From a virus: a stretch of 55,647 nucleotides of DNA. Within the stretch, counting starts at the first letter, position 1. Every line of letters starts with the position of its first letter. The DNA lies in IMG/VR virus record IMGVR_UViG_3300044838_000023, positions 1 through 55,647 of that record; one strand, 5' to 3'. Both the position numbers and the translations under genes were made by a program. The notes beneath the pieces were generated by a model. It did not search any database. It was not told where the DNA came from and saw only the letters and a program-made list of their open reading frames with translations. Below, piece by piece: positions 1 through 7,700 of this stretch.

Positions 1-126
1 AGGTCGATATTTCAAGAGCAACATGGAGAAGCTCCGCTCGGTCCAGAACGACATGAACTCGCAGGTGATCGAGATCGGGCAGGCCACGTTGGATGATCTG
101 TACGCATCGCTGAACTTGAAGGCAAC
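1..126. repeat. terminal overlap, copy 1 (contig circularises)
   Basis: The first 126 bases are repeated exactly at 55521-55646; base 127 differs (c here, a at 55647). The overlap lies inside one open frame that continues properly across the join. The simplest reading is an assembly overlap of a circular or circularly permuted genome, so the unique length is about 55,520 bp. A true short terminal repeat cannot be excluded from sequence alone. Confidence 0.9.
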
Positions 127-295
127 CCCGTACGCCAGTGAGCTTGGCTGGACGACGGACAAGCTGCTCGATATTCAGTTCAGTGCAGTATTGACCACCG
201 ACAACCAGCCCTGCATTTCGATCGACTACCACGTGGAGCCGGTTCGCGGAGCCGCCGGGTTTCACAAGGGGTGCAGCGCTGACCCCGACTTCTGA
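2..295 (+). CDS. DUF6353-like phage membrane protein, C-terminal part
   Basis: This is the last 97 codons of a gene that starts at GTG 54991 near the other end of the window. Joined across the overlap it is about 274 residues. An ATG at 23 is in frame but has no ribosome site and lies mid-domain, so it is not the start. The C-terminal block (QATLDDLYASLNL followed by a GW pair and beta-strand-like sequence) resembles the ends of the proteins at 1676-2353 (ATVADLYELVGI...YGW) and 2498-3373. Family assignment comes from similarity to the 2498 gene and general knowledge of phage DUF6353 proteins. Function is unknown. Confidence 0.8.
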   Translation, partial: GRYFKSNMEKLRSVQNDMNSQVIEIGQATLDDLYASLNLKATPYASELGWTTDKLLDIQFSAVLTTDNQPCISIDYHVEPVRGAAGFHKGCSADPDF

Positions 296-364
296 CGAAT
301 ACCTCAACCAATTCATATTCGGGCTCATGATTGAGCCATGGCAGTATTCGTAGGAAGGATCTAA

Positions 365-685
365 GTGGACGCCAATACATTTAACAAGGTGTTCGCTGAG
401 ACGGTGCAAAAGTCGTCCGACGTACTTGTCAGTAAGGCCGGCGAGTACGCGGACGACTTTGACCGTCTCAGGAATTTCAAGACCGCCGCAGCTTTAAAGG
501 ACGAGACCGCTATCAAGGCACTCAGTGGGATGTTGGCTAAGCACACGGTGTCAATCTATGAGCTTATGGGTCGTAACAAAGTGCCGCCACTCGCCCTTTG
601 GGATGAGAAGATCATCGATCACATCAACTATCTAATTCTGCTGCGAGCCGTCGTAGTGGAAACTCTCGAAGAAGGAGACAACTAA
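365..685 (+). CDS. conserved phage protein, possibly Nmad1/DUF1599-like
   Basis: A 106-residue soluble protein starting at GTG 365 after GGAAGGATC. It is rich in helices and contains EYADDFDRLRNF, GMLAKHTVSIYEL and WDEKIIDHINYL, a pattern seen in small phage proteins related to DUF1599/Nmad1 domains, which are linked to nucleotide modification. That link is recalled family resemblance, not a demonstrated match. The next gene starts three bases after the stop, so the two are probably co-translated. A small inverted repeat (GGCTCA TGAT TGAGCC, 322-337) lies in the gap upstream and has no T-tract. Confidence 0.75.
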   Translation: MDANTFNKVFAETVQKSSDVLVSKAGEYADDFDRLRNFKTAAALKDETAIKALSGMLAKHTVSIYELMGRNKVPPLALWDEKIIDHINYLILLRAVVVETLEEGDN

Positions 686-687
686 GC

Positions 688-1281
688 ATGCTCAAGGAAA
701 CTGTCAAATACGAGAACTTCGACGGAGTTGAGAAGGAGGAGACCCTCTACTTCAACCTGACGAAGACCGAGATGATCGACATGCTCGACCTGCAGCCTCG
801 CCTCGAGGCCTGGGCGAAGGCCACTGCCGGTGTAGATCGTGACCTCACCACGTCTGAGATCACCGACATGATTGAGATCATTAAGCTCCTGATCGAGAAG
901 TCCTATGGTGTTCGCACCGAAGACGGCAACCATTTCCGCAAATCGCCGGAGTTGTACGCGAACTTCAAGGACTCGGCCACCTACGACGCGTTTGTGTTCG
1001 GGCTATTCATGGATCCGGAGCATGGTGTCGCGTTCATGATGGGAATTCTGCCGAAGGGTATCGAAGAGATCGCTGAGCGAATTTCGAAGGCAAACACCAA
1101 CAAGACGGAGCTGGCAAGTCTTCCGGATATTCCAGCTACCTCAAGCGAAACCATCACGGCAGTCGATGAAGAGGTGCCGGCCTGGATCCGTGAGGACCGG
1201 GATCCGACATCGAAGGAGCTTCAGGAAGCTTCGCCCGAGGAAATGCGTCTCGCGTTCAAAAGGAAGATGGCCAAGAACTAA
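688..1281 (+). CDS. conserved phage protein, tail-assembly-chaperone-like N-terminus
   Basis: A 197-residue acidic soluble protein with RBS GAAGGAGA just upstream of ATG 688. The N-terminus (TVKYENFDGVEKEETLYFNL) and the later SPELYANFKDSATYDAF resemble proteins annotated as tail assembly chaperones or hypothetical structural proteins in many siphoviruses. Here it lies far from the tail genes, in the early region, next to the 365-685 gene. The real chaperone position is filled by 40928-41470, so the chaperone role is doubtful. The C-terminus is charged and probably disordered. Confidence 0.75.
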   Translation: MLKETVKYENFDGVEKEETLYFNLTKTEMIDMLDLQPRLEAWAKATAGVDRDLTTSEITDMIEIIKLLIEKSYGVRTEDGNHFRKSPELYANFKDSATYDAFVFGLFMDPEHGVAFMMGILPKGIEEIAERISKANTNKTELASLPDIPATSSETITAVDEEVPAWIREDRDPTSKELQEASPEEMRLAFKRKMAKN

Positions 1282-1291
1282 CCAATCTGGT

Positions 1292-1317
1292 CTCGCGTGT
1301 GAAACACGGATTATAAT
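1292..1317 (+). promoter_or_regulatory. cassette promoter, CTCGCG-N14-TATAAT
   Basis: CTCGCG at 1292-1297, fourteen bases, then a perfect TATAAT at 1312-1317, followed by GAGACCCCTAC. The same arrangement recurs nine or more times in the window. It is flanked by GGTCTC and GAGACC, which are inverted copies of each other. Confidence 0.75.
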
Positions 1318-1348
1318 GAGACCCCTACTATCCCAAAAGGAAGCCGCC

Positions 1349-1615
1349 ATGAATAAGCTCGACGCCACCAAGCTCGTTGTTGAATTTGTCGTTGGCACAG
1401 GCGTCGCTAAGATCACCAGTGACATCATCGCCAATAACATCAATGACCCCGAAAAGATTACCTCCAAGGTAAGCACTATCGCGGGCGCTGTTGTTCTCGG
1501 AATGATGGCAAAGGACGCATCGAAGCGTTACGTCAGTGTCAAGATCGATTCGACCATCGAAAGCTTGAAGAAGTCCAAGCAGAAGATCGCCGAAGCCAAG
1601 AAGGAAGAGTCGTAA
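1349..1615 (+). CDS. small membrane protein (cassette gene)
   Basis: An 88-residue protein starting at ATG 1349 behind AAAAGGAAG, directly downstream of the cassette promoter. A longer in-frame extension to 1166 runs through the promoter and the preceding gene and is rejected. It has a hydrophobic stretch (TIAGAVVLGMMA, about residues 43-54) and a lysine/glutamate-rich helical tail (LKKSKQKIAEAKKEES). This fits the pattern of the 51-55 kb cassette genes: a tiny protein with one possible membrane span, own promoter and own terminator. Function is unknown. Confidence 0.75.
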   Translation: MNKLDATKLVVEFVVGTGVAKITSDIIANNINDPEKITSKVSTIAGAVVLGMMAKDASKRYVSVKIDSTIESLKKSKQKIAEAKKEES

Positions 1616-1622
1616 CTCTCAG

Positions 1623-1656
1623 AACTTAGATCACATTAACATGTGGTTTAAGTTTT
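1623..1656 (+). terminator. cassette terminator hairpin
   Basis: AACTTAGATCACAT (1623-1636), loop TAAC, ATGTGGTTTAAGTT (1641-1654), giving a 14-bp stem with two G-U pairs followed by TT. The 3' arm matches the GTGGTTTAGGTT arm of the 51-55 kb terminators. Confidence 0.75.
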
Positions 1657-1675
1657 CATATTTGAAAGAGGAAAC

Positions 1676-2353
1676 ATGGACGAATTCCCGAGTAATAGCC
1701 ACACGGGTCAAGAAAAAGAAGGTCCTAAGCGCCAAGGGCCAGCACCAAAAGGCAAGCTGCCAAAGGAAGTCAAGCAGGTTGTCACTGGTAAGGTAGTTCG
1801 TCGAAAGAAGCCTTTGGGGACACGATTCAAGGAGACCTTCTTCAGTGGAGACGGAACACGAGGCGTCTGGGGGTATGTCATGGGCGAAGTGCTCGTGCCA
1901 GCAGCCAAGGATATGATCGTAGATGCCACTAGAAATGGTGTCGAACGAGCAGTCTTCGGCGAATCCCAGCGAGGTCCTCGTGGTTGGCGGCCAGGCAACA
2001 GCCCCAGCGGCCACACTCGCTACGACGGATATTCTCGTCCGAGCAATACACCTCCGTGGCGTGGTAGTCAGCCAGCTCAGCGAGAGATCAGCAGTCGGGG
2101 TCGATCGCAGCATAACTTTGATGAGATCATCCTGGATTCACGGGGGGAAGCCGAGCAGGTGATCGACGTACTCATCGATATTGTGAATGAGTATGGTCAA
2201 GCAACCGTCGCAGATCTCTACGAGTTGGTCGGCATCACAAGTGCCTACACGGATCCTAAGTACGGCTGGACCAGCATGCAGGGTGCCGGCGTACAGCATA
2301 TTCGTGGAGGTCAATACCTTCTCAATCTACCGAAGCCACAGCCACTCGACTAG
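1676..2353 (+). CDS. phage protein with basic low-complexity N-terminus and DUF6353-type C-terminal block
   Basis: A 225-residue protein, RBS AAAGAGGAAAC before ATG 1676. Residues 1-50 are strongly basic (KGKLPKEVKQVV, VVRRKKPLG), about 60-95 include a possible amphipathic helix, and 95-145 are rich in Gly, Pro, Ser and Arg and probably disordered. The last 75 residues contain ATVADLYELVGI...DPKYGW, resembling the ends of the 2-295 and 2498-3373 proteins. The sharing suggests a common fold or partner. No enzyme motif is seen. It ends with TAG touching the AGGAGG of the next gene. Confidence 0.75.
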   Translation: MDEFPSNSHTGQEKEGPKRQGPAPKGKLPKEVKQVVTGKVVRRKKPLGTRFKETFFSGDGTRGVWGYVMGEVLVPAAKDMIVDATRNGVERAVFGESQRGPRGWRPGNSPSGHTRYDGYSRPSNTPPWRGSQPAQREISSRGRSQHNFDEIILDSRGEAEQVIDVLIDIVNEYGQATVADLYELVGITSAYTDPKYGWTSMQGAGVQHIRGGQYLLNLPKPQPLD

Positions 2354-2363
2354 GAGGTCGGTC

Positions 2364-2501
2364 GTGTCACAAAGTGCGGAACGTATGGCGGTCTACAACG
2401 CATATTCCGGTAAGGAATGGCACGACCGCGTCAATAAGATGTCTGATTCACAGATCGTCGCCATCTACATGCGACTCAAATTGCAAGGGAGAATCAAGTG
2501 A
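2364..2501 (+). CDS. small hypothetical protein
   Basis: A 45-residue protein from GTG 2364, with RBS TAGGAGGTCG overlapping the stop of the previous gene. It is basic and helical (MSDSQIVAIYMRLKLQGR) with no membrane span. Its TGA overlaps the GTG of the next gene (GTGA), so the three genes 1676-3373 form a translationally coupled set. In-frame extensions further upstream have no ribosome site. Confidence 0.65.
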   Translation: MSQSAERMAVYNAYSGKEWHDRVNKMSDSQIVAIYMRLKLQGRIK

Positions 2502-3373
2502 AGTTCGTTCCGAATGCGGTCAGCGTAGCTGCCGCTCGTTCAATTCTCACCAGCCAGAAGCACAGCCCAAAGACGCTCTTCCTCGCCGGCATCGTCGGAA
2601 TGGGGGCGACGGTATATTTGTCATGCAAAGCAACCCTCAAGGTCGAAGCAGTTCTCGATGAACACGAGAAGGAAAACGCAATCCTTGCTGAGACCAGCAC
2701 TGGGATTGTCAATAACACGGCGTTCCACAACCGCGAGATGGCTAAGGCCAAGCTGAACCTCGCGCTCGATCTCGGCAAGCTCTACGGTCCGGCAATTCTC
2801 TGCGGAGCAGTTTCCGTGGCGGCACTGGCCGGCTCGCACAACATCCTTTCCAAGCGCAATGCAGCTCTCGCGGCGGCATATGGTGCAGTCGAGAAGGCCT
2901 TCGGCGAGTATCGTGGTCGGGTTCGTGAGGCCTACGGCGAGGAGAAGGAGCAGGAGATCTACAACGATGTCCAGGTCTGCGAGATCGAGGACCCGGAGAC
3001 CGGCAAGAAGAGCAAGGCCAAGAAGGGTCAGGGCGGCGGGCCATATTCGTTCTTGTTCGACGAGTTCAACAAGAACTGGGAGCCTCAGCCCGAGTACAAC
3101 TTCATGTTCCTCAAGCTTCAGCAGCAGTACGCTAACGATCGTTTGCAGGCTCGTGGGCATCTCTTCCTGAATGAGATCCTGGATGCTCTCGGTCTCGAGC
3201 ACACCAAGGCCGGCGCAGTCACTGGCTGGATCAAGGGTAAGGGCGACGACTATGTCGACTTCGGCATATTCGAGGGCCGCAACGAAGAGAAGATCGTCGA
3301 GTTCATGATCGGCCGGGAGAAGTCGATCTGGCTGAACTTCAACGTCGACGGCACCATCTACGACAAGATCTGA
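2498..3373 (+). CDS. DUF6353-like phage membrane protein
   Basis: A 291-residue protein from GTG 2498 (coupled GTGA). Two hydrophobic segments (about residues 28-45, LFLAGIVGMGATVYLS, and about 87-110, GPAILCGAVSVAALAG) flank a KATLKVEAVLDEHEKE helix, followed by the block SKRNAALAAAYGAVEKAFGEYRG. That block and the first membrane segment closely match the protein encoded across the window ends (STKRAAALAAAYSLSEKAYSEYRE; VKATLKASPKIEAE), so the two are paralogues. The C-terminal half is soluble and ends in a domain with a conserved GW. DUF6353 membership is recalled from family knowledge; no function is established. Confidence 0.85.
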   Translation: MKFVPNAVSVAAARSILTSQKHSPKTLFLAGIVGMGATVYLSCKATLKVEAVLDEHEKENAILAETSTGIVNNTAFHNREMAKAKLNLALDLGKLYGPAILCGAVSVAALAGSHNILSKRNAALAAAYGAVEKAFGEYRGRVREAYGEEKEQEIYNDVQVCEIEDPETGKKSKAKKGQGGGPYSFLFDEFNKNWEPQPEYNFMFLKLQQQYANDRLQARGHLFLNEILDALGLEHTKAGAVTGWIKGKGDDYVDFGIFEGRNEEKIVEFMIGREKSIWLNFNVDGTIYDKI

Positions 3374-3383
3374 GGAGGACATC

Positions 3384-4250
3384 ATGGTTGCGAAAGATAC
3401 AGCAGTAGTCCTTGCAGAGGCGTCAGAGGTTGTCGAAGACGCCGTCGATATTCTGGAGGACCGAGTCTCATGGCTGGTCAAGAATCCGAAGGCTCTGATC
3501 GGTATTGCCCTGCTGACTGGTGTCGTAGTCGGCTCAGCTGCTACCTATTTGGTTGTGCGGCAGAAGTTGACCTCAAGGCTTCAAGCCGAGGCCGACGAGC
3601 AGATCCAGGACGTCAAGGATCATTACGCAATCCTCAACAAGACAGGTCCGAACGGTGATCTCGCAGCATTGGCCTCGGTATATTCCGATGAGGAGCGTGC
3701 TGAGGGCAAGCAGATCGTCGAGCGGGAGGGCTACATGGCCTATGACAAGGTCCGCCCGTCCACTGAGAAGGTAATTGAGGTGGTAGAAGAAATAACCGTT
3801 ACGCAGGCAATCGTCGAGGCAACTCTGCCTATCGAGCGAAATGTCTTTGAGAGCGACAATGCGGATGATTACTTCATATTCGCGGAGGAGCTGGAGAAGC
3901 GTGCGGAGAAGCCTGATGAACCGTTCGTCATCACCAAAGAAGAGTGGGATGCCAACGAGACCGATTACGATCAGGCAGAGCTGACCTACTACGAAGGTGA
4001 CGATGTCTTGACGGATTCGAAGGAGAAGCCGGTCGAGGACACCGATGGAGTGGTGGGCAACGAGAATCTCCTGAGGTTTGGGCATGGATCGGGCGACCCC
4101 AAGGTCGTCTATATTCGTAACAACAACCTGAGTCTCGACTTCGAGATGTCTCACAGCTCTGGCAAGTTCGCCAAGGAGGTCCTCGGCTTCGATGACGAAC
4201 TGACTCATTCTGACCGGCGCCCACGGAAGTTTCGTGCGTCCGATGAGTGA
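3384..4250 (+). CDS. conserved phage protein with one membrane span and acidic soluble domain
   Basis: A 288-residue protein, RBS GAGGAGGAC before ATG 3384. A single strong membrane segment (ALIGIALLTGVVVGSAATYLV, about residues 36-56) is followed by a helical acidic middle and a conserved-looking C-terminal domain with ITKEEWDANETDYDQAELTYY, GDDVL, LLRFGHGSGDPKVVYIRN and DFEM. I recognise this C-terminal pattern as a widespread phage family of unknown function. It likely sits at the membrane with its bulk in the cytoplasm, as for the DUF6353-like neighbour ten bases upstream. Confidence 0.8.
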   Translation: MVAKDTAVVLAEASEVVEDAVDILEDRVSWLVKNPKALIGIALLTGVVVGSAATYLVVRQKLTSRLQAEADEQIQDVKDHYAILNKTGPNGDLAALASVYSDEERAEGKQIVEREGYMAYDKVRPSTEKVIEVVEEITVTQAIVEATLPIERNVFESDNADDYFIFAEELEKRAEKPDEPFVITKEEWDANETDYDQAELTYYEGDDVLTDSKEKPVEDTDGVVGNENLLRFGHGSGDPKVVYIRNNNLSLDFEMSHSSGKFAKEVLGFDDELTHSDRRPRKFRASDE

Positions 4251-4777
4251 TGGACGAACTGCTCGATGAGCAATATCTGACCTGGCTCTACGCGAGGATC
4301 GGCTCTGTCAAGGAGACTCGAAAAGAGCTCACCTATTGGCATCTGTTCAAACTACTCTACACAAAAGAGTTTGTTTGGCTGATTCCGAACGATGATAACC
4401 GAGTAGAAGACGGTAGATATTTGCGTTATGAGTTCCTGGACGAGGTAGATGTGTCCGGGAACGTAGACCCGAACTGGATGGGACTGGGGTGTTCCGTGCT
4501 AGAGATGCTGATGGGTGTGGCCAACCGGCTTGCATTCGAGGCAGACAAGACACCCCAGTTGTGGTTCTGGGAACTACTGACCAATCTAGGCCTGAGCGGA
4601 TACACAGACAGGAGTGTTGACGAACGAGCAATCGAAGACATAGTAGATAGGCTGATCTGGAGAACCTACAAGCCGAACGGTGAAGGCGGGTTATTTCCTT
4701 TGCGTCATCCCGAAGAAGACCAACGGCATGTTGAGATCTGGTATCAGCTGAGTCTCTATATTCAAGAACGGCACTAG
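4247..4777 (+). CDS. conserved phage protein, function unknown
   Basis: A 176-residue soluble protein; GTG 4247 or ATG 4250, overlapping the previous stop. It contains WMGLGCSVLEMLMGVANRLAFE and WFWELLTNLGL, tryptophan-rich helical motifs recurring in phage proteins next to the 3384-4250 type gene in other siphoviruses (recalled). There is no membrane span or catalytic signature. The conserved pairing suggests the two proteins act together. Confidence 0.75.
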   Translation: MMDELLDEQYLTWLYARIGSVKETRKELTYWHLFKLLYTKEFVWLIPNDDNRVEDGRYLRYEFLDEVDVSGNVDPNWMGLGCSVLEMLMGVANRLAFEADKTPQLWFWELLTNLGLSGYTDRSVDERAIEDIVDRLIWRTYKPNGEGGLFPLRHPEEDQRHVEIWYQLSLYIQERH

Positions 4778-4793
4778 CGGGAGGGGAGGGTAG

Positions 4794-7700
4794 ATGGATT
4801 TCTTTGTAACTCGAGTGAAGGAATTAAAGAATGGAGCACTCGAGATCTATCCGGATTTCACGATCGGGCGTTCTAAAGATCTGATGGTCCGTGGTCGTGC
4901 ATTCTATGCCATTTGGGATGAAGCTATCGGACTCTGGTCCACAGATGAGTACGACGTTCAGCGTCTGGTTGACGAGGAACTGTACGCAGAAAGGGACCGG
5001 CTCTACTCAGAACGCCAGTGCCACGTGAAGGATCTTCGATCGTTCGACAGCAACTCCTGGAATCAGTTCAAGCGATTCGTGCAGCAAGTCAGTGACAGCA
5101 GCCACCCGCTGGACATGAAGCTGACGTTTGCGAATACCGACGTCAAGAAGTCGGACTATGTGAGTAAGAGACTCCCGTACAGTTTGTCCCCCGGGGAAAT
5201 CCCCGCGTGGAATGAGCTGATCGGAACTCTATATTCCGTCGAAGAGAGAGCGAAAATCGAATGGGCCATCGGCGCAGTCGTAGCAGGAGATTCAGCGAAG
5301 ATTCAGAAGTTCTTAGTGCTCTACGGGCCGGCTGGTACGGGGAAATCCACGATCCTAAATATTGTGGACACCCTCTTTGCCGGTTATACGACATCATTCG
5401 AAGCGAAAGCCCTAGGCGGGAACAACAACCAGTTCGCCACTGAGGTATTCAAGAACAATCCGTTGGTTGCGATCCAACACGACGGTGACTTGAGTCGTAT
5501 CGAGGACAACACAAAACTGAACAGCATCATATCTCACGAAGAGATGACCATGAACGAGAAGTACAAGCCGAGCTACACGAGCAAGGTGAATGCTTTCTTA
5601 TTCATGGGTACAAACCAGCCCGTTAAGATCAGCGACGCGAAGTCGGGCATCATTCGTCGTCTGATCGACGTACAACCTACGGGTGTTAAGATCCCAGCGA
5701 ACCACTACCACACCCTGATGGGTCAGGTGGACTTCGAGCTCGGTGCCATAGCACAGCACTGTCTCAACGTATATCGTGCGCTGGGTAAGAATCACTACAA
5801 CGCCTACCGCCCCACTGAGATGATGTTCCAGACAGATGTGTTCTTCAACTTCATCGAGGCCCACTTCGACATATTTAAGAATCAAGATGGAGTGAGTCTC
5901 AAGCAGGCGTATGTGCTTTACAAGGAATTCTGTGCCGATACAGGTATCGATCGAATGTTACCTCAGCACAAGTTCCGGACTGAATTGCGAAACTACTTCG
6001 ACAACTACAAAGAGCGAGAGACCATCGGGGATATTCACGTTCGATCGTGGTACTCCGGGTTCAACGCAAACAAGTTCAAGCAACCAACGAAGGAAGTCAA
6101 CACATTCAGTTTGGTAATCGAGGAGACCGAGTCGCTTCTCGACGTGGAGCTAGCAGACATGCCAGCTCAGGGAGCAACAGCAAATGAGACTCCGAAGGGT
6201 AAGTGGGAGAAAGTCAAGACCAAGCTTTCTGACATTGACACTTCAGAGTTGCATTTTGTGAAGGTGCCCGCGAATCATATCGTGATCGACTTCGACCTTA
6301 AGGACCAAGATGGAATCAAATCGCTGGAGAGGAATCTTGAGGCTGCTTCGACTTGGCCTGCGACTTATGCAGAGCTCAGTAAGAGTGGAGCCGGAGTTCA
6401 TCTGCACTATAACTACACCGAAGACGTTAATCGACTCTCAGGGGTATATTCTGAAGGAATCGAAGTCAAGGTGTACACCGGAGATGCGTCATTGCGTCGG
6501 CGTTTATCCAAGTGCAACAGTGTGCCAATTTCGGATCTCGCCTCAGGACTTCCACTAAAGGAGAAGAAGATGCTCCAAACTCAAACTATCCAGAGTGAGA
6601 AGGGCCTTCGGGAAATGATCACTCGTAATCTGCGGAAGGAGATCCATCCTGGAACCAAGCCATCAGTAGACTTCATCAAGCATATTCTCGATGAGGCGTA
6701 TGACGACGGTATGACCTATGACGTTAGCGACATGCGTTCGAAGATCATGGCCTTTGCCAACAACTCATCTAATCAATCCTTGAACAGTCTCAAGGTTGTC
6801 ACACAGATGAAGTTCCAGGGACGTGACGTAACTAAGGACAACGACGCTCCAGGGCCAGCTAAGCCCGATGACGTCAAGGTCAAAGACGCTCGCATCGTCC
6901 TCTTCGACGTGGAGGTATATCCTAACCTTTTCGTCTTGTGCTGGAAGTATGAGGGTGATAGCAATGTGGTTCGGATGATAAATCCGTCTGCGCAGGACGT
7001 AGAGGGTCTCTTCAAGCTCAAGTTGATGGGATTCTTCAATCGTCACTACGACAACCATATTGTGTACGCCAGGTTCCTAGGTTACAACAACCAGGAGCTT
7101 TATGAGCTCTCGCAAAAGCTCATCGATAACGAGCGGCATGCAGAGTTCGGCGAAGCGTACAACATTTCTTATGGTGACATCCACGATTTCAGTTCAATCA
7201 AGCAGAGCCTGAAGAAATTCGAGCTGGACCTTGGTATCCTGCACATGGAACTCGATATTCCGTGGAACGAACCAGTACCTGAAGAGCTCTGGGACAAGGT
7301 CGTTGAGTACTGCGTCAACGATGTGGAAGCCACTGACGCTGTGCTCCAAGATCGACGGCAGGACTTCGTAGCGAGGCAGATTCTTGCTGAGCTGTCTGGT
7401 CTGAGTGTCAATGACACCACAGCCAAGCACACCGCGAAGATTCTGTTTGGCAACGATCGTCATCCACAAGAGCAATTCATCTACACCGATCTCAGCAAAG
7501 AATTCCCTGGCTATATCTTTGAAGGCGGTAAATCTAGTTATCGTGATGAAGACCCAAGCGAAGGGGGCTACATATACGCTGAGACCGGTTACCACGAGAA
7601 TGTCGCTCTTCTGGACATTGCTTCAATGCATCCCACGACCATCGAGGTGCTTAATCTCTTTGGTAAGGAGTTCACCAAGAAGTTCTCCGAACTGAAGGAA

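Noticed and set aside
1166-1348. N-terminal extension of the 1349 gene
   Set aside because: It overlaps the 688-1281 gene and reads through the promoter; ATG 1349 has a proper ribosome site.
2621-3481. Long reverse-strand frame opposite the DUF6353-like gene
   Set aside because: It mirrors a well-supported + strand gene, is Leu/Val/Asp-rich as expected for antisense reading, and has no ribosome site. The same holds for other long antisense frames such as 12171-13040, 38118-39374 and 45652-46176.
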